Below, in pieces: positions 60,701 to 64,000 of a DNA stretch of 64,000 bases. The DNA is from Ursus arctos. Lineage: Eukaryota > Chordata > Mammalia > Carnivora > Ursidae. Within the stretch, counting starts at the first letter, position 1; each line of letters starts with the position of its first letter. The DNA lies in assembly GCF_023065955.2 (NCBI RefSeq), contig NW_026623008.1:27059001-27123000 (forward strand). The letters run 5' to 3'. Under the pieces are notes generated by a model. The model had not been told where the DNA came from. It ran no database searches and was given only the letters and a program-made list of their open reading frames with translations. Made by a program: the position numbers and the translations under genes.

Positions 60701-61487
60701 GCATTTTAGAAACTCTCATATAATTATTTCCAGAACTGCCTTCTCTTCCAATAACTGTGAAGGGAATAACATAACTTTCTTATGTTTTCTTATTCATCTG
60801 TTATTTCAGACGCGATCGGGTGCGTTCAGGGTGGTATGGCCATAGACTCATCCGTTATTTCAGAACCCAGAATTAGCTTCTGAAATGAGCAAGACTGGCC
60901 TCCAGCTCATGAAGGAGGATACCACACAGAGGACGGGAGACTCAGCACCTGTTGGGGTGGGGGTGGGGGGAGAGGATGCTTGGACTAGCAAAGAGTGTTT
61001 GGCCAAGTGGTGGGCAGCTCGGTCTCCTACATTTGGGAGGGGCTGGTTGTCAAGAGAAATAGGGAAATCATCTCTCCAATTTGAGGGGATGAGGATATGG
61101 GTGTGTGTGTGTCAGGTCCCCTAATAACAGCGCGGGTATTAAATCCTTCTGCTGTAAAAACATCTTTTGGGGGAATTTGACTCCTGAGAGGCCCTGAGCG
61201 GATGGCGCTGTGGCGTTGTGCCAAAGGTCCCTGGCTATAGGAGCGCGCGGTGCAGGGGTGTTGGTCAGTCTGCAGGGGGGCCTGGCTGTGGCGGTCCGGC
61301 TGTGCGCGCCGCGGCGGCAGTGAGGGGAACAGGCTGCCGGGCGTGGGGCTGGCTGTGGGGCCGGGTGCCTCTCACCTTTGCGGGCCTTGTCTCCCGGGAT
61401 GTTCTGGGCCCGCAGCCGCTGGTCCAGAATGTAAAGCATCTCCCCGCCCAAGTTCAAGAAGAGCAGCGGTAGTGTCCGCACCGACAT
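36925..61487 (-). CDS. OSCP1: OSCP1, complete spliced coding region (10 exons, 379 aa)
   Basis: Organic solute carrier partner 1 (also called NOR1). It is a conserved cytosolic/perinuclear protein reported to modulate organic solute transport and to be strongly expressed in testis. The translation matches the family throughout, from MSVRTLPLLFLNLGGEMLY to the C-terminal KGDDLLAMMDEL. The coding segments in transcript order are 61376-61487, 53206-53360, 48972-49139, 48364-48444, 40991-41094, 40410-40538, 39798-39867, 38273-38412, 37261-37324 and 36925-37041. They sum to 1140 nt with no internal stop, and every intron starts GT and ends AG. The length is close to the human protein of about 380 aa. 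I see no signal peptide or clear membrane span. The N-terminal half carries the conserved Oscp1 domain, and the C-terminal third is acidic and probably flexible. LSM10 lies downstream on the same strand, as in human 1p34.3. The biochemical role of the family is still poorly defined. Confidence 0.97.
37261..37324 (-). CDS. OSCP1: OSCP1 coding exon 9 (residues 320-341)
   Basis: This 64 nt exon encodes (E)QAALTRPEELSYEVINIQ ATQ. Two AGs lie 4 nt apart at the acceptor (CTGCAG|ACAG|GC). Only the first keeps the frame with exon 8; the second would give a stop after three codons. The donor is ACGCAG|GTGGGT, phase 0. Confidence 0.94.
37405..37800 (+). mobile_element. L2 LINE 3' fragment in OSCP1 intron 8
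   Basis: CTCTGTGCCTTTGCATGTAC, GCCAAGAATGCTTTTTCCCC, CTGCGAGCTCCTGAGGACGG and TTCCCAGCACTTACCACAG follow the L2 3'UTR. Confidence 0.75.
38273..38412 (-). CDS. OSCP1: OSCP1 coding exon 8 (residues 274-319 plus 2 nt)
   Basis: It encodes ESIAPNPLAKEELNFLARLM then GGMEIKKPSGPEPGFRLNLF and TTDEEE. The acceptor is TTTCTGCAG|GAAAGC and the donor is GAGGA|GTATGT, phase 2. Glu320 is completed in exon 9. The acidic run TTDEEEE begins the charged C-terminal part. Confidence 0.96.
38413..39797 (-). other. OSCP1: OSCP1 intron 7
   Basis: A 1.4 kb intron. It contains a T-run at 38951-38969 and L2-like sequence at 39.03-39.33 kb; the rest is unique. Introns 3 (48445-48971), 5 (40539-40990), 6 (39868-40409), 8 (37325-38272) and 9 (37042-37260) are short. 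Intron 5 has a MIR and an (AAT)n run, and intron 8 an L2 fragment. Confidence 0.85.
39040..39345 (+). mobile_element. L2 LINE 3' fragment in OSCP1 intron 7
   Basis: TTGCAATCAGGCCCCACTGT, TTGGTGCCTTTGCTTATAC and AGTTCAGTAACTGTTTGCCA in L2 order. Confidence 0.55.
39798..39867 (-). CDS. OSCP1: OSCP1 coding exon 7 (residues 250-273)
   Basis: This 70 nt exon encodes (M)YSMNRPVETHMSGASKSLAS and RTQ. The acceptor is TAACCAG|GTACAG and the donor is ACACAG|GTGAGC. The first G completes Met250. It was found by closing the frame between exons 6 and 8; the split codon and the protein match fix both ends. Confidence 0.93.
40410..40538 (-). CDS. OSCP1: OSCP1 coding exon 6 (residues 207-249 plus 2 nt)
   Basis: It encodes MFNDKGKEVKKVEFKHGGHY then VTAPKEGSFELYGDRVLKLG and TN. 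The acceptor is TATTGTAG|AATGTT and the donor is CCAATAT|GTAAGC. The exon is 129 nt and phase 2 on both sides, so it is frame-neutral if skipped. Confidence 0.95.
40666..40693 (+). repeat. (AAT)n tract in OSCP1 intron 5
   Basis: CAATAATAATAATAATGCAA then TAATAATGC, next to a MIR. Confidence 0.85.
40690..40870 (-). mobile_element. MIR fragment in OSCP1 intron 5
   Basis: TACGTGCCAGGTGCTGTGC, CCTCACAGCAACCATTTAAT and TAGATGAGGAAGTGAATCC match the reversed MIR. Confidence 0.75.
40991..41094 (-). CDS. OSCP1: OSCP1 coding exon 5 (residues 173-206 plus 2 nt)
   Basis: It encodes VSIFLKDKVQNSNGRFVLPV then SGPVPWGTEVPGLI, a stretch typical of this family. The acceptor is TTTTTTTCCAG|GTATCC and the donor is CATCAG|GTGAAT. 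The intron is phase 2; Arg207 is completed by the first base of exon 6. No ATG-initiated reading frame reveals this exon, so it is easily missed. Confidence 0.95.
41729..41841 (-). mobile_element. SINEC, short older type, reverse
   Basis: T-run, then AAGTACTCTCTATATC and ending GACTGAGCCAGCGGGGGC. It lies in OSCP1 intron 4. Confidence 0.88.
42030..42310 (+). mobile_element. MIR fragment in OSCP1 intron 4
   Basis: GGGTAAGTTACACAACCTTT, AACTAGGGGTAATAATAGC and CACATAGTGAGTACTCAATA match most of the MIR. Confidence 0.8.
42895..43660 (+). mobile_element. L2 LINE body and 3' fragment
   Basis: GCTGATGGCTCCCAGATCCC, CACCTCAAATTCACCCTG, AACCTGATCCTCCTCTGGTG and GACTCCTCAACTTCTGTC follow the end of L2 ORF2 and its 3'UTR. 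Confidence 0.75.
43679..43794 (-). mobile_element. SINEC, short older type, reverse
   Basis: AAGTAGTCTCTACACCGAAC and GACTGAGCCGGCCAGGCGCC. Flanked by GACTTTTC. Confidence 0.9.
44430..45090 (+). mobile_element. L2 LINE fragment
   Basis: TAGTAGTCATTCTTCATTC early and TCTCAGGGCCTTTGAACTTG later, in L2 order. It is followed by the hAT-like element. Confidence 0.6.
45092..45487 (-). mobile_element. hAT-like palindromic MITE carrying a SINE
   Basis: The arm at about 45096-45137 (GTGCTGTCCCCTACAGTAGC and on) is an inverted copy of the arm at about 45399-45441 (ending CGTATTGGACAGCAC). The stem is about 41 bp with mismatches. An outer end follows at 45470-45487 (GTGCTATCGGACAGCGC). It matches a common mammalian MER element, but I cannot name the subfamily. 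Confidence 0.7.
45152..45345 (+). mobile_element. SINEC inside a hAT-like element
   Basis: Head GAGGCACCTGGGTGGCTTAG and tail AAATAAATAAATAAAATC. It sits in the loop of the palindromic element at 45092-45487. Confidence 0.94.
46174..46372 (-). mobile_element. SINEC, reverse orientation
   Basis: T-run, AAGATTTTATTTATTTGAGA, ending TGAGCCACCCAGGCGCCCC. Flanked by AGTTAGTT. Confidence 0.95.
48364..48444 (-). CDS. OSCP1: OSCP1 coding exon 4 (residues 146-172)
   Basis: It encodes VYGGLPAGEFQLIRQTLLI followed by FFQDLHIR. The acceptor is TGGCAG|GTATATGG and the donor is ATCCGG|GTGAGT. The exon is 81 nt, phase 0 on both sides. A 7.3 kb repeat-rich intron separates it from exon 5. Confidence 0.96.
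48972..49139 (-). CDS. OSCP1: OSCP1 coding exon 3 (residues 90-145)
   Basis: It encodes LYDLMTMAFKYQVLLCPRPK through FRQLTE, the best-conserved block of the family. The acceptor is TTCAG|CTCTATGAC and the donor is CTGAA|GTAAGC. At 168 nt with phase 0 on both sides, skipping this exon would keep the frame. Confidence 0.96.
49535..49746 (+). mobile_element. SINEC, older type
   Basis: Head GGGGCGCCTGGGTGGCTCAG, then GAGTGGCCAACTCTTGATTT, a CT tract and AAATAAATACATAAATAAAT. Confidence 0.94.
50715..50890 (-). mobile_element. MIR fragment in OSCP1 intron 2
   Basis: AATTTCACATAGCTGGTAAT and GAGCTTTGAACTCAGGACG match the reversed MIR. Confidence 0.7.
51265..51460 (-). mobile_element. MIR fragment in OSCP1 intron 2
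   Basis: AATTATGTGCCAGGCCTCTG and CCCATTTTATAGATGAGAAA match the reversed MIR. Confidence 0.8.
51590..52350 (+). mobile_element. Old L1M-type 3' fragment
   Basis: CCTTTGGAAGGAAGTCACTG, CACACAGGGAGGGGGTATC and GGAGATTTGTCTATTCTC recall the 3' region of ancient L1M elements. A SINE at 51822-52026 splits it. Confidence 0.6.
51822..52026 (-). mobile_element. SINEC, reverse, inside an old L1
   Basis: AAAAGATTTTATTTATTT at the left and ACTAAGCCACCCAGGCGCCC at the right. ATCTG(TCTGAT) is partly repeated at both ends. Confidence 0.94.
52392..52599 (-). mobile_element. SINEC, reverse orientation
   Basis: T-run, AAAGATTTTATCCATTC, ending ACTGAGCTGCCCAGGTGCCC. Flanked by ATATGTTC. Confidence 0.94.
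52664..52860 (+). mobile_element. SINEC, full-length young bear-type copy
   Basis: Intact head GGGGCGCCTGGGTGGCACAG, CTCCGCTATGAGCCTGCGTC core and an AATAAATAAATAAAATCTTT tail. The flanking duplication AAAAATGCCCAGTTTC (52648-52663 and repeated after the tail) is perfect. Confidence 0.96.
53206..53360 (-). CDS. OSCP1: OSCP1 coding exon 2 (residues 38-89)
   Basis: It encodes LNDIISTMFNRKFMEELF through NQASMDK, part of the conserved Oscp1 domain. The acceptor is a pyrimidine tract ending TCTCTACAG and the donor is GATAAG|GTGAGC, phase 0. Translation past the donor gives an unrelated tail in intron 2, which confirms the boundary. Confidence 0.96.
54478..54584 (+). mobile_element. SINEC, short older type
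   Basis: Head GGGTGCCTGGCTGGCTCAG and body GGGTGTAGAGATTACTTAAA. A second SINE follows directly. Confidence 0.92.
54585..54767 (+). mobile_element. SINEC with expanded (AAAT)n tail
   Basis: Head GGGGTGCCTGGGTGGCTTAG. The tail holds about 11-12 AAAT units at 54706-54752 before AAAATCTTTTG. Confidence 0.93.
56440..56650 (-). mobile_element. MIR fragment in OSCP1 intron 1
   Basis: TTACTATGTTTCAGGCACTG and CCAAGGTCACACAGCTGGTG match the reversed MIR. Confidence 0.8.
57755..57797 (+). mobile_element. SINEC head fragment
   Basis: Only the first ~43 bp is present (GGGCGCCTGGGTGGCACAGT to TCTGACTCAGGAGG). It then changes to unrelated GC-rich sequence, with no CT tract or A tail. Confidence 0.8.
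57798..58000. other. GC-rich segment of unknown origin in OSCP1 intron 1
   Basis: It follows directly on a truncated SINE head. About 10 CpGs fall in 57893-57978, while the flanks are CpG-poor. A splice-donor-like GGGGAAG|GTAAAG sits at 57983-57995 on the plus strand. No frame gives a recognisable protein. It may be a retrocopy fragment or a cryptic exon. Confidence 0.4.
58865..59100 (+). mobile_element. Near-full MIR in OSCP1 intron 1
   Basis: AGTGTAGCAGTTAAGAACAT, GACCTAGGTTCAAATCCC, CCCCATCTGTAAAATGGGGA and GTGCTTAATAAATGTTGTTG cover head to tail. Confidence 0.88.
59760..60310. mobile_element. Ancient LINE-like repeat (L2-related)
   Basis: AACAAACATTGACTGAACACC, AGGCACTCTGCTAGGTGCTGG and, further on, a decayed tail near 60.29 kb. 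It is the same type as at 28427. Confidence 0.5.
61376..61487 (-). CDS. OSCP1: OSCP1 coding exon 1 (residues 1-37 plus 1 nt)
   Basis: This exon encodes the start codon and the hydrophobic N-terminus MSVRTLPLLFLNLGGEMLY, ending DKARK. The ATG at 61487-61485 sits in a CpG island, and the protein starts exactly where the family does. The donor reads AAAG|GTGAGAGG. The intron is phase 1: the final G joins TT of exon 2 to make Val38. Confidence 0.97.
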
Positions 61488-61720
61488 GGTGTCGGATGCC
61501 GGCGGGGCAGGCGAAGGGCCACGGGACTGGGAGCCGGAGGCCTGGATGCTCGGCCGCCGCGTCCGGTCGCCTGGTTGCCAGGGCAGCGCGGCGGATGGCC
61601 GAAGAAGCCAATCAGCGGGCCGTTTGTTGGGAGGCGCCCGGAGCGGACACTGATTGGGCCGGCGGCAGCGGCCCCCGCGGTAGGTTGTGTGGGTCCGCGG
61701 TTCTCGCGGCGGTTTTCCCT
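61488..61720 (-). promoter_or_regulatory. OSCP1: OSCP1 CpG-island promoter and 5'UTR
   Basis: A GC- and CpG-rich block of about 61200-61760 covers exon 1. Upstream of the ATG are an X-box-like site GTTGCCAGGGCAGC at 61574-61587, a CCAAT box on the plus strand at 61608-61612 and a second on the minus strand at 61653-61657. There is no TATA box, as usual for a dispersed CpG promoter. The CCAAT boxes in both orientations would allow some divergent transcription. Confidence 0.75.
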
Positions 61721-62484
61721 CGCGAGCGGGCGGCAGGGAGAGGGCCTGGCCCAGCTCATTCGCGCGACCCCCTCCATCCCCACCCCGCCTGGGAGCGAGT
61801 TAAGCCCGAGCAGAACTTCCGGGAGGCTCCGCCCTTTCCTAGCTGTGTGACTCTGGGCAGGTGCTTGAGGCTGGCCTTGCCCCACTCGGAACGTGGAGTC
61901 GTGACCCACCTCTCATGGGTGCAGAGGGGAATCCATGAGATAAGCAAAATGCCACGAAAGCACTCAAAATGATAACGGACTTTGCTTTTGAATGGCGACG
62001 GGCCGAAAGTCCTTGAGTTTGCGTTTCCTTCCTAAAAGCTACTTGGAGTGAAGCAAACCAGGCCTGTTCTTGTCTGTCCTGTTCCCAGAGGACGCGTGCT
62101 GGGGCTTCTCCGAAGCTCTCTTTCGTGTTGTTGAGCAGGCCCCCCACCTACTTCTCTGTTTTAAGGGCGTCGACCCTGTACTTCATCCCCATCTTGAGCT
62201 CCGGCATCACCTTCCTATTATCTGCTGTACACTTTTACTTTGATGAGCAACCATTTCCGGAAATTTCAGTACTTCTAAAACATCCTTTCCTCCAGCCACT
62301 CAGGCTTGAAATCTGGGCCTTGGCTTCCAACTGTTTCCCTGGGTCCTATTATCAGTTATCAGTCACTACTTCTGCGTTTTCGTCCAAAATTGTTCTCACA
62401 TTTATCTCTTCCTTTCTTTTTCTGCCCGCATTCTTCCGTGTCAACTGCCCTTTTCTCTCCAACACTGGCACTGATTGCTAGGCT

Positions 62485-63060
62485 AAATTTCAGCAGTTGC
62501 CATGGTCAATATGAGGCATCCCTTTCGTGGCTCCCAGCTGTTTGCCAGATCACAGTTTAAATGCCTCAACATGGCATTCAAGACTCTCCACTCAGACTCC
62601 AACTACCATTCTATTTAATTTATTATTATTTTTAATGTAGGCTCCATGTCCAGTGTGGAGGCCAACATGGAGCCTGAACTCACACCCCTGAAATCAAGAC
62701 CTGAGCTGAGGTTGAGAGCCGAACGGCTTAACGGACTGAGCCACCCAGGCGCCCCTCTGACTACCTTTAGAGATGCCTTCTGCGCTCCTTCTTGCTCCTA
62801 ATCCAGCTGAACTCATCCACCTCATCAGCTTTGCCCCCTCAATGGGACATCACCTCTTCCTCCTAATCACACCTACCACCGAAGTTTTGCCCTGACCTTT
62901 GCCAAGCTCAAGTTGTTCCTACACCTTCTCTGGTCCCCTTTCCTTCCCAGCCAAGTTTTTAAGTAGTCTACATTCACAACCTGAATTTCCTTAACATCTT
63001 CACTCCCTACCCACTGCAGCTAGGATTCAGCTCTCTCTAAAATGCTAGGCATTTTAGTAT
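62485..63060 (+). mobile_element. L2 LINE fragment split by a SINE
   Basis: CCTCAACATGGCATTCAAGA before the SINE; CAGCTGAACTCATCCACCTC and GACCTTTGCCAAGCTCAAG after it. Confidence 0.6.
62612..62756 (-). mobile_element. SINEC, reverse, inside L2
   Basis: Ends GGACTGAGCCACCCAGGCGC CCC. Its left part is diverged (TTTTTAATGTAGGCTCCATG). Confidence 0.88.
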
Positions 63061-63099
63061 GCTCTAGAATCCTCCCATAGCATCTCAGGTCATTTTTTG

Positions 63100-63345
63100 C
63101 CCCTAGGCAGTGTAGTATAATGAGCAGAACACAGGCTTGGAGTAAGAATAGATGCGGCCTTGATTCTAGGCCTATCTCTAACCAGCTGTGTGAACTTCGA
63201 TAAGTTACCTAACCTCTGAGCTTCAGTTCTTACATGGTAAAATGAGGATAACCATGCCAATATGAGGTGGATGGGTGATGAAGGTGGCTTTAAGGAGATG
63301 AGATATTATGCCTAAGGTAGCACTTACAATGATGCCTTTCCTGTA
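63100..63345 (+). mobile_element. MIR fragment
   Basis: GCAGTGTAGTATAATGAGCA, AACCAGCTGTGTGAACTTCG and TTACATGGTAAAATGAGGAT match the MIR. Confidence 0.78.
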
Positions 63346-63539
63346 GGGCCTGCTCCATGGTGTCGCTTTTCTCACCTCCACTGGTCCGCCTAAATGATGG
63401 CACTTGGCTCCCCAGTGCGGGATCTGCATGTAGCTATGTCCACTCAAAGTTCTGCCCCATAAAGGGCCTTCCCTACTGTTCCTGGAGGTGACATCTGAAC
63501 AGCCAGTCAGCAGTTCTTAGCCTCTCATCTCACTTCTGA

Positions 63540-63800
63540 TTTTGCAGGACTCCAGGCTCTGTTCTATCCTCACTCTACCCCCTTCCCCTCACCCGGGACC
63601 CTCAGCTGCTCCTGAGATCATCCTTCCCATCCTGACATGGCCCTTTGTTTACACTCCCTCCCTGAGCAATTTTACTCACACCCATGGCTTCAGTCACCGT
63701 CTAAACCTAACCCCTAAGCCTGTCTCTACCTCAGGCCTCGCTGTTGTCCCGGATCTGTTTCCAACTGTTCTTTGGACGTCACTTTAATAAACTTTACCCG
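63540..63800 (+). mobile_element. L2 LINE fragment
   Basis: ACTCACACCCATGGCTTCAG then TTCCAACTGTTCTTTGGACG in the order of the end of L2 ORF2. Confidence 0.55.
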
Positions 63801-63845
63801 TTTTGGCTTTCCTTCTCAGAATGAAGCCCAAAGTCTTTTCCCCAC

Positions 63846-64000
63846 TGTTGTGGACTGAATGTCTGTATACCTCCCCAAGTTCTTATACTGAAGCTCTAAG
63901 CCCCAGTGTGATGGTATTTGGAGGTGGGGCCTTTAGGAGGTAATGAATTAGATGAGGTCATGAAGGTAGGGTCCTTATGATGAGATTAGTGCCCTTACCA
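63846..64000 (+). mobile_element. MLT1-type MaLR LTR, cut by the window end
   Basis: Begins TGTTGTGGACTGAATGTCTG and contains GATGGTATTTGGAGGTGGGG and GATTAGTGCCCTTA, typical of the ERVL-MaLR solo LTRs. Only its 5' 155 bp is in view. It is non-coding. Confidence 0.75.

Larger units (their letters stand above)
53361..61375 (-). other. OSCP1: OSCP1 intron 1
   Basis: An 8.0 kb intron. It contains tandem SINEs with an (AAAT)n run at 54.48-54.77 kb, a truncated SINE followed by a GC-rich segment at 57.76-58.0 kb, MIR copies at 56.44, 58.15, 58.87 and 59.42 kb, and LINE-like sequence at 59.76-60.31 kb. Long stretches (53.7-54.4 and 55.1-56.4 kb) are AT-rich with nothing I can name. Confidence 0.85.
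61721..64000. other. Region upstream of OSCP1
   Basis: No gene is supported here. It holds a small MIR remnant near 61.85 kb, L2 sequence at 62.48-63.06 kb split by a SINE, a MIR at 63.1-63.34 kb, more L2 at 63.54-63.8 kb and the start of an MLT1-type LTR. In human the next gene, MRPS15, lies several kb further out, so its absence is expected. Confidence 0.75.

Noticed and set aside
61250..61972. 240-codon plus-strand reading frame over the OSCP1 promoter
   Set aside because: It is antisense to OSCP1 exon 1 and lies in a CpG island, where stop codons are rare. The translation is low-complexity with no family resemblance.
1..64000. tRNA genes
   Set aside because: Every tRNA-like match is the head of a Can-SINE with the CT and A-rich tail; none has the full cloverleaf context of a gene.
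1..64000. CRISPR arrays, operons, or prokaryotic regulatory systems
   Set aside because: The sequence is a mammalian nuclear genome. The regular repeats present are SINEs and microsatellites.

Overview
The window is mammalian nuclear DNA from a carnivore. The main clue is about 30 tRNA-Lys-derived Can-SINEs (SINEC), whose head reads GGGGCGCCTGGGTGG and whose tail is a CT-rich stretch, AAATAAATAAAATCTT and poly(A). Several copies belong to a young subfamily with a 'CTCCGCTATGAGCCTG' core that I associate with giant panda and other bears, so an ursid or another arctoid carnivore is most likely. The species call is inference. No bacterial, phage or CRISPR feature is present.

The window matches the order known from human 1p34.3 (STK40, LSM10, OSCP1, then MRPS15 and CSF3R), with every gene on the minus strand. 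From right to left: OSCP1 has all ten coding exons between 61487 and 36925. I rebuilt each exon to the base; all introns are GT-AG and the frame closes at 1140 nt (379 residues). LSM10 is one intact coding exon, 26344 to 25973 (123 residues), with a CpG-island promoter near 28.0-28.4 kb. A third CpG island at 18.0-18.7 kb, with a good minus-strand splice donor at 18318/18319, fits the non-coding first exon of STK40. The region 1-18318 would then be STK40 intron 1. I found no STK40 coding exon, so that name rests on synteny alone.

Layout: 1-18.3 kb, presumed STK40 intron with SINEs, MIR, L2 and simple repeats; 18.3-18.7 kb, promoter; 18.7-25.6 kb, intergenic; 25.6-28.4 kb, LSM10; 28.4-35.3 kb, intergenic and rich in old L2 and nested SINEs; 35.3-61.6 kb, OSCP1; 61.7-64.0 kb, upstream sequence with L2, MIR, one SINE and the start of an MLT1-type LTR that runs off the end.

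The genes are not a pathway. LSM10 is a core subunit of the U7 snRNP that cuts histone pre-mRNA, OSCP1 is a conserved protein linked to solute transport and testis expression, and STK40 is a pseudokinase-like regulator. I found no undescribed system. The best leads are a retrocopy inserted into a SINE inside an older repeat, a glycine-repeat upstream ORF in the presumed STK40 leader, an X-box-like site in the OSCP1 promoter, and a GC-rich segment of unknown origin in OSCP1 intron 1.
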